A stretch of 35,376 nucleotides of DNA from NCBI GenBank assembly GCA_903893215.1, contig CAITLJ010000058.1, positions 1-35,376 of the forward strand. The letters run 5' to 3'. Shown here piece by piece: positions 10,201 through 16,853 of this stretch. The notes below the pieces were generated by a model. That model did no database searches, was not told the DNA's origin, and saw only the letters and a list, made by a program, of their open reading frames with translations. The DNA is from an uncultured Ferrovum sp. (GTDB lineage Bacteria; Pseudomonadota; Gammaproteobacteria; Burkholderiales; Ferrovaceae). How positions within the stretch are numbered: the first letter of the stretch is position 1; every line of letters starts with the position of its first letter. Position numbers and translations under genes: made by a program.

Positions 10201-11646
10201 TGAAACGCCATTCACCTGCAAGGCATTGGCATTCAGCTGAAGCTGCGGAATGCCCATCGCCCCCTGACCACTGCTGTCGGCGGTGATGTTGGCATTCAGA
10301 TTGATGTTGCGGTACGCGCTCAGGGTAAGCTGGGCATCGGAACCCCAGCTGACCGGTGCGTTCACGTTAATGTCACCCACGCCGCCAGTGCGCGCTGCCA
10401 CTGCACCTGGCAGGCCGGTCACGGCGCCCACCGACTCGCTGGTCAGGGTTACGTTGGTGCCGCCGTTCAGTGCATTGGCCAGATCTGCCGCCAGCACGTC
10501 GCTGTTGCCAGGGCTGCTGCCGATGGTCAGGTCGAGCGGATCCAGCAACCACTGCCCGGCCGCACCGTGCGCGGCACCAGCCTTGACCTGCACACCGGCG
10601 GCTACCTGCAGGCGTGCCGCCGACGTTTCGATGAAGCCGCCGTTGCCTCCAGCCGGCGCCGAAGCATCCAGCGTGCCGCCGACCTGGGCCGCGCCAACCT
10701 GCATGTCGCCCAACAGACGGATAGTGCCGGTATGCGTGTCGATGGTCTGTGCCTGCACCACACCGGTATTGTTGACCACGCCGCCGAGCAGCTGGCCGGC
10801 ACTGACGGCGCTGAGCAGCACATGTCCGCCGTCGGCCTGGATCAGGCCACCGTTACGGGCCAGGCTACCCAATGCGCCGGCATCCACGGCCACGCTGAGC
10901 AGGTTGTCCGCATCAATGCCGAGGGTCACGCTGGTGCCCGCGGCCAGGGTCACCGAACCCAGCCGTGCGCTGATCGTGCCGGTATTGCTCACCGAACTGC
11001 CGAGCAGGGCGACAAAGCCGCCGGCTGCCGTTGCCGCATTGGCCGCCACTCCCGTAGCAGTGAGACTGCCCTGGTTGACCACGCTGGCCGCGCTGGTGCC
11101 GGCAAAATGATAGTTGCCGGCCTGAAAGTCGGCATCGCTGATCGGCAGGGTGGAAGCCACCAATCCGCCCACGTTGACCGATGCGCCTGAGCCAAACAGG
11201 ATACCGTTGGGATTGACCAGAAACACCCGGCCGTTGGCAGACAGGGTGCCAAAAATCGCGGACGGATCGGCACCAAGCACGCGATTGAGCGCCACCGAGC
11301 TGCCCGATGGCTGCACAAACACCACCGACTGACCGCGGTCAATGTTGAAACTGGTCCAGTTCAGCGAAGCCGCAGGTGTGGCCTGGTTGATGGTGAGATT
11401 GGTGGCCGTACCGGCAATGCTCGCGCTGCCCGATGTCACCACCCCACCGGTGGGCAGCGCATGCGCGTTCGTCAGGCTGCCCGCCATCAGTGCGGCTGCG
11501 AGCGGCTTGAGCAGGCAGCACAGGCGGCGCGGCGCCACGCCCGTGACTGCACGGGATTGCCCCTGTCCGACCGACACAGCATGCTCGGACACGGCAACGC
11601 AGGTGCCCGCGTGGTCATTCCAGATGGAACGATAAATATGGTTCAT
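7270..11646 (-). CDS. TpsA-type filamentous haemagglutinin-like exoprotein
   Basis: A 1458-residue two-partner secretion exoprotein, probably a beta-helical adhesin carried out by the adjacent TpsB. Residues 1-24 (MNHIYRSIWN...TCVAVSEHA) are an extended signal peptide region, followed by a hydrophobic core and cleavage near 62. The TPS secretion domain (about 63-180) contains NPNGIL at 145-150. A repetitive beta-helix follows. About six GLUG-type repeats (GGLVG variants) lie between 720 and 900. MBG/YDG-type beta domains lie at about 1010-1345 (KTYDGT, PAPLTI). The C-terminal 100 residues are low-complexity Ser/Gly/Pro. ATG 11646 has AGGA 10 bases upstream. The protein is small beside classical FhaB and lacks a recognisable toxin or CDI C-terminus, so adhesion is more likely than contact inhibition. 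Confidence 0.92.
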   Translation of the reverse strand: MNHIYRSIWNDHAGTCVAVSEHAVSVGQGQSRAVTGVAPRRLCCLLKPLAAALMAGSLTNAHALPTGGVVTSGSASIAGTATNLTINQATPAASLNWTSFNIDRGQSVVFVQPSGSSVALNRVLGADPSAIFGTLSANGRVFLVNPNGILFGSGASVNVGGLVASTLPISDADFQAGNYHFAGTSAASVVNQGSLTATGVAANAATAAGGFVALLGSSVSNTGTISARLGSVTLAAGTSVTLGIDADNLLSVAVDAGALGSLARNGGLIQADGGHVLLSAVSAGQLLGGVVNNTGVVQAQTIDTHTGTIRLLGDMQVGAAQVGGTLDASAPAGGNGGFIETSAARLQVAAGVQVKAGAAHGAAGQWLLDPLDLTIGSSPGNSDVLAADLANALNGGTNVTLTSESVGAVTGLPGAVAARTGGVGDINVNAPVSWGSDAQLTLSAYRNINLNANITADSSGQGAMGIPQLQLNANALQVNGVSAMSGAVNFAPNVAVTMTGTAPGLTISAPVVNMAPGSQIALTGGNASLSVSSALNMAGSTPEITSSAIVLNGDNTTLTLGALPKLTGDAHIDLLGSANAAQAVTIAGDAYAVISSVGTAGSSNTGNTDRNAGLLADADLQGMQAGLAGRYVLAIDIDASGTSSWNPITAGGNTTYAGFTPVGSSTAPGQAFTGVFEGFGHAVTGLTIVTASGPAGLFGVTSGATLRNVSLVDVDVKGFDAVGGLVGHAISTTITNASVSSTGNAEIYGSDSGTLASPSAATTAVGGLVGLSENSTISFSSAAIGVNGQGNVGGLVGNLAGGTLDASYVTFNTAGVAAAADSHNVSVAGGLVGANSGVITRSFSYAAVISADTAGGLVGLQTDGSITDAYAGNSVTGSGIISANLVAGGLLGHLVGGTVNTSYANNYEGTPGGAPGQGETYVEGGLIGRNDRPLATSVFNSYFVTGAQGADSNGNLYNAFEDSGGAGGAAVDSLSQYSSQSYAGFNQGTSGAWISYEGASNPLLRPFMTSVTMKVPDQSLVFNGAAQNPDGSGLTYLLNTFGGSYQIAAPSSSISNAPSTFFIQPPGATITHAGTYAIQATGQTGSQLQGYALDVSGALTVTPAPLTISAVTDTRIYSGTNASAGTPTLTSGTLFGSDTLTGLAQTFTDGNVGPTKGITVSAYTVHDGNSGNDYAVSTVGATGAITPAPLTITATANTKTYDGTLLAAALPSVSGLVNGETLSNLSEVYANPNALVGNALNVVHNFTISTGQLGNYNISYVANTSSAAINPAPIDVVSQNLIKAFGAPDPALSAAYQVSGLFGDPLASVLGGVVRNPGVLSGSYLFLAPTVINSNYRLHNFTGNGALRIMPTVLTAGGVVASGPAMPGGSPTAGSSSLAGATQLSGGASGTATNNGGPGAVSVPAGSIPELPYPLQGLPLSAPALVPATPSDRELLVSNLSVDPLVSPDQSRNINDAR

Positions 11647-11728
11647 GCGGCGAATCCTGATCAGTTCGATGGGCGCGAAAAATATCTCGCCAGAGGCGGT
11701 GCGAGCGGTCGAGGCTGCTGCACTGCTT

Positions 11729-11820
11729 GCGTAAAATTAAGGATAGTTTACGCAAACTAAAATCAGATTCAATTGGTTATTGCTGGCTTTTAACGCAAAA
11801 AAATAAATAACTCGCGTAAA
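11729..11820. promoter_or_regulatory. Cluster of four TTGCGTAAA-like boxes before tpsA
   Basis: In the 200-bp AT-rich gap between tpsB and tpsA, TTGCGTAAA occurs exactly at 11727-11735 (+) and 11747-11755 (-). Single-mismatch copies lie at 11790-11798 (-) and 11812-11820 (+). The second copy sits inside the palindrome TAGTTT-ACGC-AAACTA (11744-11759), which overlaps the proposed -10 box. The arrangement suggests operator sites for a regulator I cannot name. Confidence 0.4.
11745..11772 (-). promoter_or_regulatory. Possible tpsA promoter
   Basis: On the minus strand TTGAAT (11772-11767) and TAAACT (11750-11745) are separated by 16 bp, each matching four of six sigma-70 consensus positions. 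The surroundings are the most AT-rich stretch of the left half of the window. It would give an untranslated leader of roughly 90 bases before ATG 11646 and would allow tpsA to be expressed separately from tpsB. Confidence 0.45.
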
Positions 11821-11846
11821 TAGGCACAAGCAAGCGACGGAAGCGC

Positions 11847-13535
11847 TCAGAAAAACAATACGCCCTGCAGCCAAGCGCGAACGGCAGCGTCCGGCGCCGA
11901 CGTGGCGCGCTGGCTGCCCAGCTTGTGGGCCAGCGAAAACCGCACCTGTGCTTCGCTGGCGAATGACCAGCCAAGGCCCATGCCCAGATCGCTCAGGGTG
12001 CGCTGATTGTCGCCACTGGTGGCCGGAAAGCGACTCAGCCAGGACCGCCCCGTATCGGCAAACAGCACGGCCTGCCATTGCCCGGGCAGGGCAGCCCAGG
12101 CCGACGCCAGGGGATGGCGAAATTCGGCGCTGATCAGGATGGCCTGGTCGCCATTGGCCTCACCGGGCGGATAGGCACGCACGCCATCCGCCCCGCCCAG
12201 CGTGAACTTCTCGGAGGCGTCCAGATTGTGACTGGACAATTGACCGGAGACTGCCAGGTTGAGCAGGCCAACGGAACCGAGCCATTGCTGACGGACGGCG
12301 TTGAATCCCACTTTGTCGTAATGGCCGTTGGTCCCCCCCCCTTGCACGTCGGCTGCCAAGGCGTCCGGCGAACGGATGTCAAGCCGTCCGCTGGTCCAGG
12401 TAATCGACCCCGTATCGTACGCGCTGCCCACAAGCCTATCGGGGGTTCCGCCCGAGAGCGTGCCCGTCCAGACCCGGGCTGCCTTGTCGGTGACGCTGGC
12501 CGTGCTGTCCACCTGATCATGGAAAGTCTTGCGGTCCCAGCCCACCTGCAGGTTGAGATTGCGTTCGCGCTCGCGCACCAGCGGATAAATGGCATACAGG
12601 CTGTCGACGGTGGCACTGCCATGCGCGCGTAACGGCGAGAAGGTGTCGCCAAGACGGTATTGCACGTCGGTATAGGCGGCACCCAGCCGTGCCTGTTGCC
12701 ACTGGGCCTGCCATGCGCCACGCGCATAGGTCAGGCCCTGGATTGCCTGCTGCACGCGCAGGTTGGCGCTGTCACCCAAACCGGCCAACTCGTTCAAGGT
12801 CAGTGCGGCACCGGCGCGTCGAGTACCGGTGGCGCGCGACCCCTGATTGTCCAGATCGACCAGACCGCTGATCCGCGCTGACGATGCCAGGTCGACCAGC
12901 AAATCCGAAGTCCCGGCATCGGCGCCCGCAACCAGCGTGCCGCGCGCCGTCGCACCGGGCAGGTCGTTCAGCAGCAGCAGGGCGCGTTCAAGTGGTGCCA
13001 GCGCGATAAGTTGGCCTGACTGCACGGCGCCGAGCAAACCTGCCACAGTGCTGTCACGCACCGCGGAGGTGTTGCGCAGCGTGGTCTGGCCAAACTGACC
13101 TTCGATCACCTGCAGGTGCACCTCGTCATTGACGATGTCCTGCGCTGGCAACACGGCACTGGCCACAAAATACCCCTGCGCCCGATAAAAGCGGGTGATG
13201 TTGAGCGCCAGCTCACGCAGTTGGGCGAGCGTGTACACATGGTCAACGCTGAATGACGCGGCCTGCACCAGGGTGGCCTGATCAAACTGCCGGTTGCCGC
13301 TGATGCGCAGGGCATGCACGCGAATGCGGGTGTTGTCGGTGGTCGCCACCGGTGAGCGCTCGGGTGCAGCCGCCGCCGGCAAGTCCGGGGCTGACTTGGG
13401 GGCTGCCTGTGGCACCGGCGTGAGTTGCTGCAACTCGCTGCCGGCGCTGGGCAGGACGGGCAAGGGCGCGGCCGACGCAGGTCGCACCACCAGCGCAGCC
13501 AACAGGCCCGGCATCAACAGTGTCGCGCGCCGCAT
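11847..13535 (-). CDS. TpsB-type outer-membrane transporter (ShlB/FhaC family)
   Basis: Outer-membrane 16-strand barrel that exports its TpsA partner; Omp85/TpsB superfamily. With the ATG at 13535 the protein has 562 residues and begins with a signal peptide (MRRATLLMPGLLAALVV, cleavage after ASA). A Pro/Ala linker leads to POTRA1 (IRVHALRISGN...VNDEVHLQVIEGQFG) and POTRA2 (to about residue 230). The barrel carries the family signature VRAYPPGE near residue 450 (VRGY/F motif) and ends in aromatic LFF. An earlier ATG at 13598 overlaps the rsmA stop (ATGA) and would add 21 residues before the signal peptide; neither start has a strong ribosome site. A run of nine G (12333-12341) encodes three glycines in the barrel. 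Confidence 0.92.
   Translation of the reverse strand: MRRATLLMPGLLAALVVRPASAAPLPVLPSAGSELQQLTPVPQAAPKSAPDLPAAAAPERSPVATTDNTRIRVHALRISGNRQFDQATLVQAASFSVDHVYTLAQLRELALNITRFYRAQGYFVASAVLPAQDIVNDEVHLQVIEGQFGQTTLRNTSAVRDSTVAGLLGAVQSGQLIALAPLERALLLLNDLPGATARGTLVAGADAGTSDLLVDLASSARISGLVDLDNQGSRATGTRRAGAALTLNELAGLGDSANLRVQQAIQGLTYARGAWQAQWQQARLGAAYTDVQYRLGDTFSPLRAHGSATVDSLYAIYPLVRERERNLNLQVGWDRKTFHDQVDSTASVTDKAARVWTGTLSGGTPDRLVGSAYDTGSITWTSGRLDIRSPDALAADVQGGGTNGHYDKVGFNAVRQQWLGSVGLLNLAVSGQLSSHNLDASEKFTLGGADGVRAYPPGEANGDQAILISAEFRHPLASAWAALPGQWQAVLFADTGRSWLSRFPATSGDNQRTLSDLGMGLGWSFASEAQVRFSLAHKLGSQRATSAPDAAVRAWLQGVLFF
12333..12341. repeat. C9/G9 homopolymer in tpsB
   Basis: Nine C on the plus strand (nine G in the coding sense, three Gly codons after DVQ) lie about two-thirds into the transporter gene. 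The current length keeps the full frame open. Gain or loss of one base would truncate the barrel before its VRAYP motif. Confidence 0.9.
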
Positions 13536-13594
13536 GCCGGCTGGGTAGTGCAGTCGGACAACGGCGCCCTGCTGCGCACGCCAGGACCGGCGCC

Positions 13595-14386
13595 TCATGC
13601 GTCAGGCACACCCGTCGCACCAGGCAGCGCCCGGGCAAGACGAACAAAATCTTCCAGTCCGAGCTCTTCGGCACGCGCTGTCGGCACCACGCCCTGGGCT
13701 TCGAGTTGATCGACCGTGAACAGGGGCTTGAGCGTGGTGCGCAGCATCTTGCGGCGTTGCGAGAAAGCGGCAGCCAGCACGCTGCGCAGGCGTCGCTCAT
13801 CCACCTGCGGTCGTTCCTGCGGCAGGCGCGGAATGATCCGCACCACGGCCGACATCACTTTTGGCGGCGGGTTGAACGCTTCCGGTGGCACATCGAACAG
13901 CGACTCGAGATGGAAGTGCCATTGCAGCAGGACCGACAAACGGCCGTAGTCAGCGGTGCGTGGCTGCGCCACCATGCGGTCCACCACTTCCTTCTGCAGC
14001 ATGAAATGACCGTCGCGCATGAAACCGGCCAGATCGGCAAAGCGGAACAGCAGTGGCGTGGAAATGTTGTACGGCAGATTGCCGACCAGGCGCAAGCCGG
14101 TGCCCAGCGCCGCAAAATCGAACGCCAGCGCATCGGCTTCGTAAAGGGTGAGCTGCCCGGGGGAAAAGCTGCTGCGCAGGCGCACCGCCACGTCGCGATC
14201 CAGCTCAACCGCCTCCAGGTGCGCGATACGCTCGAGCAACGGGCGGGTCAGCGCGCCAAGCCCGGGACCCACCTCGACCAGGCGGTCGCCTGGCTGCGGG
14301 TAGATCGCCTCGACAATGTGATTGAGCACGCCCTGATCCACCAGAAAATGCTGACCAAAACGCTTACGCGGAATATGCGCGCTCAT
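13595..14386 (-). CDS. rsmA: 16S rRNA dimethyladenosine transferase
   Basis: Methylates two adjacent adenines near the 3' end of 16S rRNA (KsgA) during small-subunit maturation, using S-adenosylmethionine. The 263-residue protein begins MSAHIPRKRFGQHFL, the classic RsmA start. It has the SAM-binding VEVGPGLGALTRPLL block near residue 42, ELDRD near 65, and the catalytic NLPYNIS motif near 112. ATG 14386 overlaps the pdxA stop (ATGA). The frame is open farther upstream, but only through low-complexity Arg/Cys-rich sequence that belongs to pdxA in another frame. The stop is shared with a possible alternative tpsB start. Confidence 0.96.
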   Translation of the reverse strand: MSAHIPRKRFGQHFLVDQGVLNHIVEAIYPQPGDRLVEVGPGLGALTRPLLERIAHLEAVELDRDVAVRLRSSFSPGQLTLYEADALAFDFAALGTGLRLVGNLPYNISTPLLFRFADLAGFMRDGHFMLQKEVVDRMVAQPRTADYGRLSVLLQWHFHLESLFDVPPEAFNPPPKVMSAVVRIIPRLPQERPQVDERRLRSVLAAAFSQRRKMLRTTLKPLFTVDQLEAQGVVPTARAEELGLEDFVRLARALPGATGVPDA

Positions 14387-15438
14387 GTCGCGCCGGTCCC
14401 TGCATCGCGCACGCCGGCGCCGGCGCCGGCCACTGCACTGGCACTGGCACTGGCACTCAGGCTGCGCGCCAAGGCAAGCGCCTCGCGCAAGCTTCCGGCG
14501 TCGCACCGTCCGGTGCCAGCCAGATCGAGCGCGGTACCGTGATCCACCGACGTACGCACGATGGGCAGCCCCAGGGTGACGTTGACGCCCCCCCCGAAGC
14601 TGTGCATTTTCAGCACCGGCAGACCCTGATCGTGATACATCGCCAACACGGCATCAGCGCCATCAAGAAGGCCGGGGGTGAACAGGGTATCCGCCGGCAA
14701 CGGACCACTCAGATGCAGCCCGCGCGCGCGCGCGCGGTTCAGCGCCGGAATGATCACCCGCAACTCCTCATCGCCCAGATGCCCGCTTTCGCCCGCGTGC
14801 GGGTTGAGTCCAGCTACCAGAATGTGGGGGCGGATCAGGCCGAAACGCGCGCGCAGATCCTGATCCAGGATGGTCAACACCTGATCGAGCAAGGGACCGG
14901 TGATTGCGTCTGCCACCGCGCGCAAAGGCAGATGGGTAGTGGCCAGTGCCACACGCAGACCGCCCCCGACCAGCATCATCACCACCATCGGTACCTGCAG
15001 GCGTTCAGCCAGATATTCGGTATGGCCGGTAAAAGGCACGCCTGCCTCAGCAATCACGCTCTTTTGCACCGGCGCCGTCACCAGCGCGCGCGCGCGTCCT
15101 GCAGCGCATGCGTCGATGGCGCTGTCCAGACAGTCCAGCACATAGCGCGCGTTGTCGGGGTCGAGCTGGCCGGCCAGTACCGGCGTAGCCAACGGGTGGT
15201 GCCAGATGCGCAGTCGCGGCCCGCTGTCGGCCTGCGGGCCGGGCAGGTCGGCCAACTGGCCGGCGGTCTGCCAAACCAGGGCGTCCGCGGCCAGACCGAG
15301 CATGCCCGCGCGCGCGCGCAGCAGCTCCGCATCGGCCACCACCACGGCATCCTGCAACTCGCCGGCCGCCGCCAGCATCAGGCACAGGTCGGGCCCGATG
15401 CCTGCCGGCTCACCCGCCGAAACCAGCAGGGGCATCAT
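14383..15438 (-). CDS. pdxA: 4-hydroxythreonine-4-phosphate dehydrogenase
   Basis: NAD-dependent oxidation step of the DXP-dependent vitamin B6 (pyridoxal phosphate) pathway; cytoplasmic. The 351-residue protein starts VSAGEPAGIGPDLC after two Met codons. The three metal-binding histidines are visible in GHTEYLA, NPHAGE and MYHDQGL, and HGTALDLAGTGRCD is the family's C-terminal block. It starts 2 bp after the surA stop and overlaps rsmA by ATGA. The last 25 or so residues are an Ala/Ser/Gly tail from hexanucleotide repeats and extend beyond the usual PdxA end. A C8 run (14588-14595) encodes part of SFGGGVN. Confidence 0.96.
   Translation of the reverse strand: MMPLLVSAGEPAGIGPDLCLMLAAAGELQDAVVVADAELLRARAGMLGLAADALVWQTAGQLADLPGPQADSGPRLRIWHHPLATPVLAGQLDPDNARYVLDCLDSAIDACAAGRARALVTAPVQKSVIAEAGVPFTGHTEYLAERLQVPMVVMMLVGGGLRVALATTHLPLRAVADAITGPLLDQVLTILDQDLRARFGLIRPHILVAGLNPHAGESGHLGDEELRVIIPALNRARARGLHLSGPLPADTLFTPGLLDGADAVLAMYHDQGLPVLKMHSFGGGVNVTLGLPIVRTSVDHGTALDLAGTGRCDAGSLREALALARSLSASASASAVAGAGAGVRDAGTGAT
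14413..14457. repeat. Hexanucleotide tandem repeats in the pdxA 3' end
   Basis: GCCGGC occurs three times (14413-14430), followed by three perfect ACTGGC units (14437-14454) with partial copies on both sides. In pdxA these encode alternating Ala-Gly and Ala-Ser. Copy-number changes would stay in frame and only lengthen or shorten the tail. Confidence 0.85.
14721..14734. repeat. Alternating CG runs in pdxA
   Basis: A (CG)7 run lies at 14721-14734. Two further alternating C/G runs of 13 bases lie at 15084-15096 and 15307-15319, all inside pdxA and mostly encoding Arg-Ala dipeptides. Confidence 0.85.
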
Positions 15439-15440
15439 GT

Positions 15441-16853
15441 TTACAGCGGGCGCTCGCCGCCCCGGAATTCCACGTACGCAGCATCGCGCTGCTGGCGTAC
15501 CCAATCTTCGAAGGCCTCGTCTACCTTGCGTTGACGCACGCCCTGCCGTGCCGCATTGCGGCGGCGTTCCTCGGCCACATCGTTGTCGCGTGACTCCACC
15601 AACTGCACCAGGTGCAGGCCCATCGGCGTCTGCACGATCTCGCTCACCTTGCCGGGTTCGAGGGTCTTGGCCACCCGTTCGAATTCCGGGAAGGTCTCGC
15701 CAGCGCCGACCCAACCGATGTCGCCACCCTTGATGCGGTTCTCGTCTTCGGAATTCAGCTTGGCCACCTGGTAAAAATCTTCGCCCCCGTCCAGCCGGGC
15801 CTTCAGCGCGCGTACCTTGACCCGGGCTTCCGGTTCGCTGGTGTTGGCATCAATACGCACCAGCAACTCACGCAGGTGGTACTGGCGTACGATCAGCGCC
15901 CCTTCGGCACCGCGCCGATCCAGCACCGAGAACACGTGAAAACCGCTGCCGCTGCGGATCACAGCCGAAATCTCGCCCTTCTTCATACCCGGCGCAGTGT
16001 TGGCGAACACGGTGGGAATGCGGCTCAGGGTTCGCCAGCCAAGGCTGCCGCCCTGCAGGGCGTCCGGTGCATCGGAATAACTGGCAGCCACCGTGCTGAA
16101 CTTTTCGCCCGCCTGCAGTTTGGCCAGCGCCTCGCGCGCACGCGCTTCACGGCGGGAAATCTGCTCTGGATCTGCCTGCTCAGGCACCGCCACCAGCACA
16201 TGCGAGATCAGCAACTCGTCTTCGGAATTGCCACGGGCTGCCTCTTCGCGCAACTGGCTGTCGACTTCGCCATCCGTCACGTTCATCCGGCTTTCGATTT
16301 CGCGCTCACGCAGTCGCGCCACCAGGATTTCGTTGCGGATTTCTTCGCGGAAACGTGGCCAGGTCACGCCGTCGTTTTGCAGGTTTTCGCGGAACTGCGC
16401 CAGGCTGAGCTTGTTCTCATCGGCAATCCGTGCAATCGCCCGATCCAGCGTTGCGTCGTCAACCCGCACACCGTTTTCGCGGCCGTACTGCGCAAGCACG
16501 CGGTCGGTGATCATGCGTTCGAGCACCTGTCGACGCAGCACGCTGCGTTCCGGCGGCTGCCCGCCCTGTTTGGACAGACTCTGCAACAACTGGTCGGTGC
16601 GCTCATCCAGATCAACCTGCGTGACCACCTCGTCGTTGACCACGGCCACGATCTGGTCGAGCAGGCGCCCCGTGCCGGCCTGCACATTGAGCGCAGCCCG
16701 GGTGAGTGGGACGGCAGCGCCAGTCCGGGCGGCTTCGTCACCGACCACATCCTTCGAGTCAAAACGCGGACCGAGGTCGCCGGCGGCCACGGCCATGCCG
16801 GACGCCAGCCACAGGGCACAGGCAAGCATCAAATGCCGGGTAAAACGTGTCAT
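15441..16853 (-). CDS. surA: Periplasmic chaperone / peptidyl-prolyl isomerase SurA
   Basis: Escorts unfolded outer-membrane proteins through the periplasm to the BAM complex; LptD is a known client in E. coli. The 470-residue protein has a signal peptide (LMLACALWLASGMAVAAG). Its N-terminal chaperone domain opens with LLDQIVAVVNDEVVTQVDL near residue 65. Two parvulin domains follow, the first around 205-310 (LLISHVLVAVPE, GGSLGWRTLSRIP, GFHVF) and the second around 320-425 (YHLRELLVRI, GGDIGWVGAGETFPEFE, GLHLVQL). ATG 16853 overlaps the lptD stop (ATGA). Confidence 0.96.
   Translation of the reverse strand: MTRFTRHLMLACALWLASGMAVAAGDLGPRFDSKDVVGDEAARTGAAVPLTRAALNVQAGTGRLLDQIVAVVNDEVVTQVDLDERTDQLLQSLSKQGGQPPERSVLRRQVLERMITDRVLAQYGRENGVRVDDATLDRAIARIADENKLSLAQFRENLQNDGVTWPRFREEIRNEILVARLREREIESRMNVTDGEVDSQLREEAARGNSEDELLISHVLVAVPEQADPEQISRREARAREALAKLQAGEKFSTVAASYSDAPDALQGGSLGWRTLSRIPTVFANTAPGMKKGEISAVIRSGSGFHVFSVLDRRGAEGALIVRQYHLRELLVRIDANTSEPEARVKVRALKARLDGGEDFYQVAKLNSEDENRIKGGDIGWVGAGETFPEFERVAKTLEPGKVSEIVQTPMGLHLVQLVESRDNDVAEERRRNAARQGVRQRKVDEAFEDWVRQQRDAAYVEFRGGERPL

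Noticed and set aside
7270-11646. Contact-dependent inhibition (CDI) toxin system
   Set aside because: The exoprotein ends in low-complexity sequence without a VENN-type boundary or toxin domain, and the next gene is a CAP lipoprotein rather than a small immunity protein.
14387-14506. N-terminal extension of RsmA (40 residues, Cys/Arg-rich)
   Set aside because: It is read from the pdxA hexanucleotide repeats in another frame. The conserved RsmA N-terminus begins at the ATG overlapping the pdxA stop.
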